From Promerops cafer (taxonomy: Eukaryota > Chordata > Aves > Passeriformes > Nectariniidae), in NCBI GenBank assembly GCA_013398275.1, contig VZSE01002342.1, forward strand, positions 1,756,910 through 1,820,909: a stretch of DNA of 64,000 nucleotides, written 5' to 3'. The stretch's first letter is position 1. Each line of letters opens with the position of its first letter. A program made the position numbers and the translations under genes. A model generated the notes under the pieces. That model ran no database searches. It worked only from the letters and a program-made list of their open reading frames with translations, and was not told where the DNA came from. This document shows positions 12,601 through 19,599 of the stretch, in pieces.

Positions 12601-15600
12601 GATGACTGGGTATAGTGAAGCCTTTCTTATTATTCCACGAAATGGATTTACCATCAGGAACAAATATCTTTTCTGGATATTTCTGTTTGGAATATTGATA
12701 AAACACATAGTCAGATTTCAAAAATCAAACAACCATGCATTGTCACCTCCAGCATTCCCAACAACTGCAGGGCCCCCATTTTAACATCCTAGCTCAGGGA
12801 ATTAGTACATGCTTTGAGAGCGCAGTGCCATAGATAAGTACAGGTACAGCACTCATCTTGTAATCACAGGCTGTAAAACTCACGAGGATCAAAAGAAGTT
12901 TTTAAGAAATGTATTTATACTTCAAACAACATATTTATGTCACAGTGATTTCAACTAACTCTTGAAAAAATAACAGGCTTTTTTTTCCCTTACCGCATGT
13001 AGAGATACATTGAGATTTGACACGGTTCCAAGGCACGGCACTACCACGGTTTTATTCTTAGTGATGTATACAATGCCAAGCTGATCACTAACTGAAGTCA
13101 CAAATGGCGATCTGTAATCTAGAATAATATTCAATTGATAAGAGGGTATTATTCATCACATGATTATGGAGAAAACTTTTCCAGTTTTCTTATTTCCCTA
13201 TTTTTTCACAAGTCAGTTTTATTATTTTCCATGTCATAAAGCACTGAAATAATGAGGCTAAATAGGGGAGCCACGTGTTTTTATAGACACCCCACCCCCC
13301 AGATTTAGAATGTCATTATTCTCAAAGCAGTTATCAGCAGCAGAGTGCACTTTGGAGAATGGCTTCCTGCTACAGCAATCCTTTTGCTGACAAAAAACTG
13401 ATTTACCCTAGTGTGACTTTCCTTGCATAAGTATTACAGGAAATATCAGTTAAAAGTTGTGACATGTTATACTGACTCCCCTGATGGCAGCATCCTTTTC
13501 AAAGTCAGATCAAAACACCAAAAAGACAGCTTCATAATATTATGAAATAACCTAAGTCATGTACTTAATTGCATCTCATTTCTCAAAATGGTAACTATAA
13601 GTTAACAATAAAGAGGAAACAGGATGCATATGGAAACGAGGGTGAAGCCATCAGTGCAAAAAGGCAGATGCCTCAATGAATGCACTTATTGAAGCTGAGT
13701 GTATAACTGGAGGCTTTGCAGTGTCTGCGACACTCAGCTGAAAACTGAGCTCTTACAGCCTACATAGATTTTACCACCAGAGTCAGCAAATGTATGGAAG
13801 TTTATGTTTTGGGGTTTGGGTGGTTTTTGGGGTTTCTTTAATGGTATCAGTACAAATCGTACATGGAATCGGATCTAATTTTTAACAAATATAAAACCTC
13901 TGTAGTCCTCTCTTGTTTGAAACTCCTGCTGAGGTCAGTCATAGCTCTGCATTCATGAAGACAGACTCAGAGCTCAGCAGAGATATGTATGCTAAATTCT
14001 GGGTGGAGAGCAGCAGACCATGTACTGCATATAGCAGGTCAGTTCAGAATTATAGGTACAAAGGCTTTCGTGCTGATGGCAACTAGCGTACCTGAATTTA
14101 ATTAGTCAACATGAAAACAAGAAAAATGTTTCATAGGATCAAGTATTCTAGGATTAATAAATTTTAGCATCAAAACTATTTTGAGACACTATATTCCTTT
14201 TTTCTCTTAATGCTAGGGAAAGAGACACCTGAGAGCTGTGTAAGCACTTACCTTGAACATAAACATAAATGGTTGTGGCTGCCTGGCTGTCCCTGTAAAG
14301 GCACCTGTAGTCCCCCGTGTCATTGCCAATGACTTTGCTCAGAGTAAGTGTCTTGCAGTAGGGGCCATCACTGCAGTCTGTCACGGAGATACGCCTCTCA
14401 GCATTGCTCAGCTTGCTTGGCCACGACCACTCCAGTGGTCTCTGACCGCTGGGAAAGCAAATGTTAGAGGAGCAGACAGCTCCAGTATGAACCCCAGCCC
14501 CAGCAGTCTCTGTGGCTATGGAGAGGGATGGGCTGCACCCCGTCACAGAGAGAGTGTCAAACCGTGTAGGACAAATTCACACACACAGCCTACTGCTATC
14601 AGTTACAAGCAAGCTACTCGACATTTACATTCTGCTGACTCTAAGTGACAGAGCACCCAAAAGAGAGCGTTGAGAGTATGGCTCACCAGCAGCATCCACA
14701 AGGACACAGACGATGCTTCCTCCTCCCAGCCACCCTACACTCCCCAGCTCTCTCTTGCTGCAACCCTCCCACACAATATCTAAAACTTGTCAGGGAAAAG
14801 TGAGGCAGAAGGCCCAAAAGGAGAGGAGAGAAAACAGGAGGCCTGACAGGAGAGAGATCACATCACGTGTGATTCTGTACGAAAGCTCACTACATAAATA
14901 ACCAATCATCAAAATCATGCTGAACAGACTTGTCCTTACCTGCAAGTAATATTTAGTGTGTTGTTTGCCATTATTGTGAGGACATCTTTTTGGATGCTAA
15001 GGGTTGGCTGATCCAGGGAAATAAATAAACCTGCAAAAACATGTATGAAACCTCTCAAATAAACCAAATAAACAAAATAAACGCTACTCAATCAGAAAAG
15101 CATTATATACAGGAATATGCAGCATGTTTTAAGTGGATACTTTTACATCACCTATTTAGCAGTGAAGGGTAAATCATGATTTTTCACACATCCCAAAAAG
15201 TTCAAAAATTCTGTCATAACAGGAAGCAAAGGCAGATGGTCAGCAGCTAGCTGCAGAGCACTACAATTCAGCCAGCCAGGGTGGAGTTCCTGTTTTCTTG
15301 CATTGCCAACTTCAAGGTCTAACAAGAGGATGTGGGACATTGAAACTAAGTGAACCTTCATCTGATGATCTCACTCCCTTGGGGATTATCAATTTTTCTT
15401 ATAATAAATTGAATATACTTCTTTGAGACTACCGATCAATGAATTATGCAAAGAAACTATTTTACAGTTTGTCACAAATCTGAGATCCCATGAATTTATT
15501 TTATGCCATGATTTTCTAAGTTTGTCTCTTTTCTCCTAAGCTGTTAGGCAAAACTGTATTACTACAGGACTATCAGTGCAGCGGCTTGCATCGCACCCGC

Positions 15601-16334
15601 CGGGAGCCTCTGGCGCTTGAGAGGGCTGTGATCTGGGTGCCAGCGCTTGCTCTGAGGCACCAGCCCAGCTTGTGCAACATTTGGGAGTACCACAGGGAGA
15701 GATTTTCACTCCGCCCTAGCTGCTGCCATCACCTTCAGGAATCCCGCCTCACCGGGCCGAGCCGCAGCCCCAGCCGTGACAGCTCGGCCGGCTTCAGCGG
15801 GCAACCAGAAAGCGCGGCCAGAGCGGGCCGCTCCCTGCTTCGCTAGCGTTTCCCCGTGCAAGTTTGATCACTGGCATTCCGAGCAGGTCCTTCTGACGAC
15901 AGGTTTCCCGCGTTTGGCTCCAGGGACATTTTGCTCTCGGAAACGACAGCTGATGCTGGAGCCAAGCGAGCAGGACACCATGCCATGGCAGGCAGCCCTC
16001 TCCGACGGGCCAGCACCAGCCGGCCGGACAGGAGAGGCCAAGAGGACAGGACAGGAGGGGTCAGCAAGCCCGCAGCCACGGGCGTTCCGTCCCACCCGGG
16101 CATTCGCACTGTCTCATCCGCTCAAGCAGCCCCGACAAACCCATAGGAAAGCCGCACCCGCGCCCTTCCCGGCACCCGGGTATCCCCACGCCCCCTCTCC
16201 GCGGGGTCCCGCGGAACTGCCGGACCCCGGCGGCTCCCCGACAGAGCGGACCCGGGGTACGCAGGGCTCCCCGAGGGCTTACCTGGAGCCAGGCACAGCA
16301 GGACCGCCAGCAGCCGCGCCGCGCCGAGCTCCAT
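525..16334 (-). CDS. KDR: KDR (VEGFR2), 5' part: coding exons 1-18, gene continues off the left edge
   Basis: Receptor tyrosine kinase for VEGF-A, a type I membrane protein of endothelial and haemangioblast cells. The coding join on the minus strand is 16334-16283, 15030-14940, 14448-14252, 13118-12994, 12682-12514, 11283-11144, 10944-10776, 8918-8807, 8714-8551, 7744-7588, 6496-6376, 5780-5672, 4881-4537, 3634-3488, 3355-3224, 1557-1451, 1023-888, 629-525. These 18 exons give 2578 bases in one open frame (859 codons plus one base). Every junction has GT donor and AG acceptor, and phases agree. Encoded parts in order: signal peptide (about 1-17), Ig domains 1-7 (about 35-742), transmembrane helix (about 753-774), juxtamembrane segment (775-820), kinase glycine loop GRGAFGQV (829-836) and VAVK lysine 856, equivalent to human K868 with an offset of 12. 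The remaining kinase domain and C-tail are outside the window. Identity rests on near-continuous match to remembered human VEGFR2; PDGFRA, KIT, FLT1 and FLT4 fit much worse. Confidence 0.98.
888..1023 (-). CDS. KDR: KDR exon 17: juxtamembrane segment
   Basis: Residues 780-824: ANGGDMKTGYLSIIMDPDEV, PIDEHCERLPYDASKWEFPR, DRLKL. Tyr789 in GYLSI corresponds to human Y801, a juxtamembrane phosphorylation site. RLPYDASKWEFPRDRLKLG is the invariant kinase lead-in of type III/V receptor kinases. Acceptor tccag|GCC, donor CTAG|gtgag. Confidence 0.98.
1024..1450 (-). other. KDR: KDR intron 16 with a polypyrimidine/CT run
   Basis: 427-bp intron. On the plus strand, about 1186-1222, it has a T-rich low-complexity run interrupted by a short CT tract, i.e. 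an A/AG-rich run in the transcript. Nothing else stands out. Intron 17 (630-887) is 258 bp and unremarkable. Confidence 0.85.
1451..1557 (-). CDS. KDR: KDR exon 16: transmembrane helix
   Basis: Residues 744-779. After GAEEKTNLE comes the helix LIILVGTAVIAMFFWLLLVI (753-772) and the stop-transfer LRTVKR. The sequence is nearly identical to the human transmembrane exon. Acceptor cccag|GC, donor CGG|gtaatg, phase 0. The 107-bp length agrees with the codon count of the human exon. Confidence 0.98.
1558..3223 (-). other. KDR: KDR intron 15
   Basis: 1666-bp intron with no recognised exon or mobile element. A 9-bp inverted repeat, CATACTATG ... CATAGTATG with an 8-nt A-rich loop, lies at about 2844-2869. 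Otherwise ordinary AT-rich intron sequence. Intron 14 (3356-3487) is only 132 bp. Confidence 0.8.
3224..3355 (-). CDS. KDR: KDR exon 15: rest of Ig domain 7
   Basis: Residues 700-743: IVLKDGNKTLTIRRVRKEDG, GLYTCLACNVLGCSRAVAFF, AVE. It keeps the RRVRKED-GLYTC block of D7, which in mammals mediates membrane-proximal homotypic contacts in the active receptor dimer. Acceptor cccag|GT, donor GAAG|gttggt. The donor is non-optimal at +3 (T). Confidence 0.96.
3488..3634 (-). CDS. KDR: KDR exon 14: start of Ig domain 7
   Basis: Residues 651-699: EPMAPTLVGNLENQTTNIGE, TIEVSCAVNGIPPPSIMWFK, NNETLVEDSG. GNLENQTT-IGE-IEVSC and IMWFK-NETLVEDSG are VEGFR2 signatures. VSC is the first D7 cysteine. Acceptor aacag|AG, donor TCAG|gtgagg. 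Confidence 0.97.
3635..4536 (-). other. KDR: KDR intron 13, possible retained/terminal intron
   Basis: 902-bp intron. Read through from exon 13, the frame closes after six codons (stop TGA, minus strand 4519-4517). Two canonical AATAAA hexamers lie on the transcript strand at 3740-3735 and 3671-3666, near the intron's 3' end. No other feature seen. Confidence 0.7.
4537..4881 (-). CDS. KDR: KDR exon 13: Ig domain 6
   Basis: Residues 536-650, the longest exon here (345 bp), which encodes all of Ig domain 6. Recognisable pieces: LQCTADKFTFEKLSWYKL, LPMPVCKNLNALQKLN, ISLQDGGDYVCIAQDKK, HCLVKHLTVQ. The LQC/YVC pair is the core disulphide. Acceptor tgcag|GG, donor CAAG|gtacag. If the following intron is retained, the frame adds six residues (GTDLLL) and stops at 4517-4519, which would give a soluble D1-D6 form (see findings). 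Confidence 0.97.
4882..5671 (-). other. KDR: KDR intron 12 with imperfect AATC repeat
   Basis: 790-bp intron. Around 5020-5060 the plus strand has an imperfect tetranucleotide run (aatcaatcaaatcaatcagt and onward). Nothing else recognised. Confidence 0.75.
5672..5780 (-). CDS. KDR: KDR exon 12: end of Ig domain 5
   Basis: Residues 500-535: TVSTLVIQAANVSALYRCTA, TNRAGSSERVISFHVT, then A|gtaagt of a split Arg codon. VSTLVIQAANVSALY-C and ERVISFHVT are almost identical to human VEGFR2; YRC gives the D5 second cysteine. Acceptor ttgtag|ACC. Confidence 0.97.
6297..6341 (-). repeat. Perfect 20-bp inverted repeat (hairpin) in KDR intron 11
   Basis: Left arm ATTTCCAGACATGTGGACTG (6297-6316), five-base loop CTGAA (6317-6321), right arm 6322-6341 its exact reverse complement. 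A GATG/CATC extension pairs outside the stem if one T is bulged. In the KDR transcript the hairpin begins 35 nt after the exon 11 donor. Each arm holds a CATGTG/CACATG E-box. The remainder of intron 11 (5781-6375) shows nothing else. Confidence 0.93.
6376..6496 (-). CDS. KDR: KDR exon 11: middle of Ig domain 5
   Basis: Residues 459-499: KVRSGANPYACKKWKVISER, KGGNQVEIKHRVVTIAGKTK. NPY-C--W, GGN-IEV and the terminal GK-KT stretch align with the human exon, which is the least conserved part of the ectodomain. Acceptor tttcag|G, donor AAAG|gtgagc. A perfect 20-bp inverted repeat begins 35 bases into the following intron. Confidence 0.93.
6497..7587 (-). other. KDR: KDR intron 10 with SOX/ETS motif cluster
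   Basis: 1091-bp intron. Plus-strand T runs lie at about 6987-7020. The half nearer exon 10 (7200-7460) contains AACAATG (7396-7402) and AACAAT (7445-7450), SOX-type cores; TTTCCT (7224-7229) and CGGGAAG (7275-7281), ETS-like; and TGGGAA (6795-6800), an RBPJ-like core, further away. A mouse Flk1 intron 10 enhancer using SOXF, ETS and RBPJ inputs is known, so this is a positional counterpart, but homology is not shown. Confidence 0.45.
7588..7744 (-). CDS. KDR: KDR exon 10: D4-D5 junction and start of Ig domain 5
   Basis: Residues 407-458: VPPQIGENALMAPVDSYKYG, STQALTCTVYAVPPPTTVLW, HWQLEEECTFSP plus a split Gln. VPPQIGE, PVDSY-YG and WQLEEEC are diagnostic of VEGFR2. Acceptor tgcag|TG, donor CCCCCA|gtgagtg. 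The exon is markedly GC-rich compared with flanking exons (many C/G third positions). Confidence 0.97.
7745..8550 (-). other. KDR: KDR intron 9 with purine-rich (G-rich plus strand) tract
   Basis: 806-bp intron. From about 8096 to 8240 the plus strand is strongly G/A-rich with several GGG/GGGG runs, so the transcript carries a long C/T tract and the template could form a quadruplex or triplex. The long ORFs on both strands here arise from this composition bias. No gene. Confidence 0.7.
8551..8714 (-). CDS. KDR: KDR exon 9: rest of Ig domain 4
   Basis: Residues 352-406: YKNGKAINANHTVKLGYALV, ITEATEKDAGNYTVVLTNPI, NKMQKRHTFTLLVN. The motif DAGNYTV has Val where an Ig domain usually has its second cysteine, again as in human D4 (DTGNYTVILTNPI). 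Acceptor cttcag|G, donor AATG|gtaagt. Intron 8 is only 92 bp, the shortest in the window. Confidence 0.96.
8807..8918 (-). CDS. KDR: KDR exon 8: start of Ig domain 4
   Basis: Residues 315-351: ESPFIHLEKMENVVETRLGD, TVKIPVKFKGYPPPEAKW. GYPPPE-KW matches human VEGFR2 D4. The expected core cysteine position is occupied by Val (IPVKF), in keeping with the known lack of a disulphide in D4 of this family. The acceptor follows a run of eight C on the transcript strand. Donor AATG|gtaaga splits the Trp codon TG|G. Confidence 0.95.
8919..10282 (-). other. KDR: KDR intron 7 outside the LTR
   Basis: 1364 bp of AT-rich intron 7 between exon 8 and the LTR. I see no exon, no second LTR and no recognised repeat. 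Confidence 0.75.
10283..10742 (+). mobile_element. Solo LTR of an endogenous retrovirus in KDR intron 7
   Basis: A 460-bp element bounded by perfect 7-bp terminal inverted repeats, TGATGCC (10283-10289) and GGCATCA (10736-10742), giving the canonical TG...CA ends. It is flanked by a 4-bp direct repeat CAAC (10279-10282 and 10743-10746), the size of duplication made by gammaretrovirus/ERV1-type integrases. Internally it has a TATA box TATAAAA (10558-10564) and a polyadenylation signal AATAAA (10675-10680), in the expected U3-R order on the plus strand, antisense to KDR. No internal retroviral genes or second LTR are present, so it is a solo LTR left by recombination. The family name cannot be given without a repeat library. 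Confidence 0.87.
10776..10944 (-). CDS. KDR: KDR exon 7: rest of Ig domain 3
   Basis: Residues 259-314: EKRATIREVKTTAG, EIKKFVSTLTIESVSLSDKG, RYTCAASSGRMNMKNSSYFV, then IH. YTCAASSG is the D3 second-cysteine motif shared with mammals. The N-terminal third has diverged most, which is typical of this loop. Acceptor ttacag|GAA. The donor CATG|gtatgg is a weaker match to consensus than most here, and a solo LTR starts 33 bases further into the intron. Confidence 0.96.
11144..11283 (-). CDS. KDR: KDR exon 6: D2-D3 linker and start of Ig domain 3
   Basis: Residues 212-258, beginning GYRIYDLTMNPHDEVELAVG and continuing EKLVLNCTVRTELNVGIDFK then WDYPSIK. LNC is the first cysteine of D3, and TELNVGIDF is a VEGFR2-specific string. 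Acceptor ctctag|GG, donor AAG|gtaaag. The intron 6 that follows is only 199 bp. Confidence 0.97.
11284..12513 (-). other. KDR: KDR intron 5
   Basis: 1230-bp intron. A long minus-strand open frame through 11268-11921 overlaps exon 6 in a different frame and has no protein-like features. A short poly-A run lies near 12263. Nothing else recognised. Confidence 0.75.
12514..12682 (-). CDS. KDR: KDR exon 5: rest of Ig domain 2
   Basis: Residues 156-211: KYPEKIFVPDGKSISWNNKK, GFTIPSHLINYAGMVFCEAK, IDDESYQSVIYIVAVV. FCEAK holds the second D2 cysteine. The NYAGMVFCEAKI segment is almost unchanged from mammals, as expected for the ligand-binding core. Acceptor acag|AAA, donor GTAG|gtaagcc. Confidence 0.97.
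12994..13118 (-). CDS. KDR: KDR exon 4: start of Ig domain 2
   Basis: Residues 114-155: DYRSPFVTSVSDQLGIVYIT, then NKTVVVPCLG and SNLNVSLHA. PCLG carries the first D2 cysteine. The exon ends LHA where human VEGFR2, as I remember it, reads LCA, and it is two residues shorter around the NKT glycosylation site. Domains 2 and 3 form the VEGF-binding unit in this family. Acceptor ctag|AT, donor GCG|gtaagg. Confidence 0.96.
13119..14251 (-). other. KDR: KDR intron 3
   Basis: 1133-bp intron with a T/G-rich stretch at about 13806-13840. I see no exon or recognised mobile element. Introns 4 (12683-12993) and 2 (14449-14939) are short and unremarkable. Confidence 0.75.
14252..14448 (-). CDS. KDR: KDR exon 3: rest of Ig domain 1
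   Basis: Residues 48-113, from SGQRPLEWSWP to IYVYVQ. It contains VTDCSDGPYCKTLTLSKVIG and NDTGDYRCLY, both hallmark VEGFR2 D1 strings; YRC is the second core cysteine. The acceptor is cccag|C and the donor CAAG|gtaagtg. The 197-bp length agrees with the codon count of the human exon. Confidence 0.97.
14940..15030 (-). CDS. KDR: KDR exon 2: start of Ig domain 1
   Basis: Residues 18-47. After ttgcag| it reads LFISLDQPTLSIQKDVLTI and ends NITC plus a split codon (AG|gtaagg). LSIQKD and LTI match human VEGFR2 at the same place. The terminal NITC supplies the first disulphide cysteine of Ig domain 1. Phase is 1 in and 2 out. Confidence 0.96.
15210..15395 (-). promoter_or_regulatory. Candidate endothelial enhancer core in KDR intron 1 (FOX:ETS, E-box, GATA motifs)
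   Basis: Within the non-CpG half of intron 1, ATAACAGGAAGC (15216-15227) resembles the FOX:ETS composite of endothelial enhancers. It is followed after five bases by the TAL1-type E-box CAGATG (15233-15238), a second ETS-like TTCCTG near 15287, and TTATC (15386-15390), a GATA site in reverse. Mouse Flk1 has a well-known intron 1 enhancer that uses GATA, ETS and SCL/TAL1 sites. Motif content and position agree, but the single motifs are short and AACAGGAA occurs elsewhere in the window, so this is a hypothesis. Confidence 0.45.
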
Positions 16335-16545
16335 CCCGCGGCCGCCGGGACTGCGGGGCTGCGGGGCGCGGAGCGAGCCCTCTGCCCGACGGCAGCCGCA
16401 CCTCGTCCAGCCGAGCCCACCCAAGTCAANCCCCCGTCCCGGCCCCAGGGCCCCCCTGCGCATCCCGCCGGGATGCTCCCCTTCGGACGGGCAGCGGGAG
16501 TTCTCCCTCTTCCCTGCTCGGCGGCAGGAGGACCTCAGCAGTAAA
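15570..16545 (-). promoter_or_regulatory. KDR: CpG island and KDR promoter / 5' UTR
   Basis: CpG-dense, GC-rich DNA in sharp contrast to its surroundings, covering the first part of intron 1, coding exon 1 and the 5' UTR. I see no TATA box in the 200 bases upstream of the ATG, consistent with the TATA-less KDR promoters of mammals. A GC box (ccgccc, 15711-15716) and a GC-rich KLF-like stretch near 16187 are in the intronic part. An ETS-like AACAGGAA lies at 16602-16609, just upstream. The transcription start cannot be fixed from sequence. Base 16430 is an undetermined N. Confidence 0.85.
16283..16334 (-). CDS. KDR: KDR coding exon 1: start codon and signal peptide
   Basis: Encodes residues 1-17 and the first base of codon 18: MELGAARLLAVLLCLAP, a short hydrophobic signal peptide. 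The ATG sits in GCGGGATGG, with G at -3 and G at +4, a strong Kozak context. The donor is CCAG|gtaagc. The leader is short compared with the roughly 19-20 residue human leader. An in-frame upstream ATG exists at 16463, but starting there would bury the signal sequence behind 43 Arg/Gly/Pro-rich residues, so I prefer 16334. The exon lies inside the CpG island. Confidence 0.93.
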
Positions 16546-19500
16546 ATTCACCGTCGTCTGGCGCTTCATCGTGCTTTTTTTGGGTTTCATAAAATCCCCC
16601 CAACAGGAAATATCCCAAAGGCCAGCCATATGAGGTACTGTGTCAGTGAGACACAGCCGTGTTCCTGCTGGCAGCGACTGTACCCCCGGGTTTGAAGCGT
16701 CTGGCAGCATCAGTGATGAGTTCGCAGCGTGGAGTCCGCTAAGCACGTAGCATGTACCCAAGCACCCGAATGGCCACATCCCAGCTAAGGGGATCCAACA
16801 AGGGCCTGCCACAGCTGCCCTTCCACCGTCAGCATTCACACCCTGCTCTCTGCGGGATGCTCCCCATGGCAGTAGCATTGCCCTCTCACACCAAGTGCTG
16901 GATTTTTTTAACGAAGATGAGCCCCCCCCCAACTGGAACTATACCTTTTAATCAAAAATATTGATTAATAGTGACTGTTAGAGAAGTTTGTGAGGTAGTC
17001 CTTTGGGAAAAATAAACACACGGTGGTCGTTAATGCGTTATCCATACACACAATATAAATCCTCTGGGGGAGATAGATCAGTAAAGAGAGGTACAAAGAT
17101 AAACAGGTAGATAATCAGGTAGATAGAAACACAGCTGTGTACGTAACTATGCATGCATATACTTATGTGTATCTCTACATGCTGCCTTTTCCTCTTTCCC
17201 TGCAAATCTGCATAGGAGCTTGTCCACAAATGACTAAGTTAATGAAGCAGTGATTTTATTTTCCATGCAATGCAATTCCAGCTGCTTTACTGTACTGGGG
17301 AAAGAGTGTAATTTCCTTTGAAATTACACCCCTGTTGCTCACAGAAAGATACAGGGAATGGGAGAAGCCAAAGCTTTTCAAGAGATCAAATAAAATCCAT
17401 GAAAAGTCAAATAAGACTCATGTGATTCAAATGGCAGCAAGTCAGCACCATGCAAATAAAAACTGCACTTGGTATTCTTATGAGCTCTTAAACCAGAATA
17501 TTGGCAGCCTTCATTAATACCCCCACCTCCATCATACTGTGGGTCAGGTCATTGGTATTGCTGAGTAATTTGGGGAACTCTGGCAGTGAGTTCAACTACT
17601 GACCTTGCTGAAACTAGTCTGCATGTAAGGTGTCTGTGGTAGTGACAGATACTCAGTGAAAACCAAAGGTACCTACTGCTAAAAAAGCCAGTTTTGTTAA
17701 CTTTATTTGAGGTGATGTTGGTTTTGTTGGGTTTGACTACAAAGAGAAGAAAAATTGATAAGGGTTGGACGACCTGCAAGAAGTGTTTACCTCAAAAGCA
17801 GTTTAGGTGGTCAACAAAGAAAATTTAATTATAGAGGTAAGTTAAAAACTATTTACATGAAATTGTTACAGGACAATAGAAATTGTTATAGGACATAGAA
17901 AGCAGTAAAATCCCTGGCAGTTCACTTTAATGCTTTCTGCTTTCCAATGTGAGCTTCCAAAATGCAGCTGTAGAAAATATGCCCCTACATTGATTTTAAC
18001 AAGTAACTTTTCTAACATTTAGTCAGATGACGTGCAGCTACAGCTTACTGCACTTGGGCTCTGTTTTCATGCACAGTCACTGCTATTAAGTGAGTGGTTT
18101 GGAAGGGGACGCTGCTTTCATTCTTGAAAATTATTGTGGTGCCTGAGCTTTATGGAAACAAATACCTACTGTTTGCCCTAAGCACATCCAAGCCAAGATA
18201 GATGAATGCTAGCCCTCTACAGGCCCTTCGGCATTTGCCATGTCCCCTGCCTCCTTCTCCCCTGCAGCATCCTGAGGAAGGGAAGAAAAGAGAGGGGCTG
18301 ACCCTTCAAACACACAAACCTGGTGAGTGCACACATCGAGCTGAGCAGCTGGCAGCAAGGAGCTTGCATGTTGTGACTAGTTCATCCACAGGGAACTCTA
18401 CATTTCAAACGCACAAATTGTTTCTGTCTCCCTGAGTGATCCCAGTGAGATCTCAGTTTTTACACTGTGCTTCCTAAATGGGACACAGTCCTTCAGCACT
18501 TTGCCTGGCTGTCAGTATAATTTTGGTAACTAGAATAATTCTGCAGGAGCTTCTGCTTCAGTGCATGAATTGCCATCCCTGTAGTACCAGGGACATTTGT
18601 GGTACCAATGCGAACAGGAAGGTGACTTCTTTGAATGGGGCCCTAACCCTCTAAACATTTAAGCACAAAAGTAACTTTATTCTGAAGAGTCATTCAACAG
18701 ATTCAGGAGTTTTCATCTAATTCAAATTACTTATATAGTGTTGGTGAGACTAATCCTCTAGGAAGATCAAATAGAAACTAGAGCCAAGTATCATGGAAAA
18801 TAGTAGATGTTTGGGGAAAGTGAGAACTGGAAAAGATGTGAGGTGACTTTACCAATACATGATGTGTGATGTCATATGTACTTTGCTAAACTGAGCTTCA
18901 GTGGGGCTTTTGCAAGTGGATCTTCACTGGAAGATGCCATGGGGAACCTCTGAGAGAAAAATCAACCAGAGCACAGAAGAAAGATAGTCACCTAAAATCC
19001 AAGTGAAAGATTAATGTAAATATATTGCAGCTGTGATAGCTATGGGACACAGATGTCTGGTTACAAAATCAAAACCCCAGTGGTTTAAGGGGTGGCAGCT
19101 TTCTCATCCAGCCTTTTAGGCTGTGATCTCTGCACGGCCTTTGTGTCATCCTTCAGACTTGTAGAGTATCTAGCGTAGTCCAGATTGCACCAGAGACCAT
19201 CAGTGCTGAACCACAGGGATCTAGTGGGAGAAGCCAAACATATTAATGTAGTTCAGTGAGTACAGGATAGGATTTCCTCCCTCTCCAGAGACAGTGTGAA
19301 TGTGGAAAACATCCTGGGATCTAAATCCAGCCTGCAATGGCTTCTAAAGGTACTCTACCCTCTGTCTCAGCATTCTCACCTGCCTCAAATAATACGAAAA
19401 CCCATCTTTTAAAATATGTCTTTAAAAAAGTGCCTCTGCCTTGACCAGACAATAACAGCAAAGAAACATGGGGCTAGAAGGAGCTCCATGAAACTTCAGC

Positions 19501-19599
19501 CACACTGAGCAGATCTCAGCTCAGCATGAGACCAGACCTGGTGAGTTGTGGAAGAACTGGTGGCTGACTGACAGAATGCAATCAAACCCTGTGCATCAC
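16546..19599. other. Proximal upstream non-coding DNA, with a small GATA repeat
   Basis: No coding exon recognised. A degenerate GATA-type repeat at 17072-17125 has four GATA cores, followed by an E-box CAGCTG at 17132-17137. An imperfect tandem pair, aaattgttacagga / aaattgttatagga, lies at about 17859-17893. The rest is AT-rich sequence without features I can name. Confidence 0.7.

Noticed and set aside
15776..16633. 285-residue plus-strand open frame across the CpG island
   Set aside because: Antisense to KDR exon 1. It is Arg/Pro/Ser/Gly-rich from GC composition, has no domain, and contains the N. Long open frames are expected in CpG islands.
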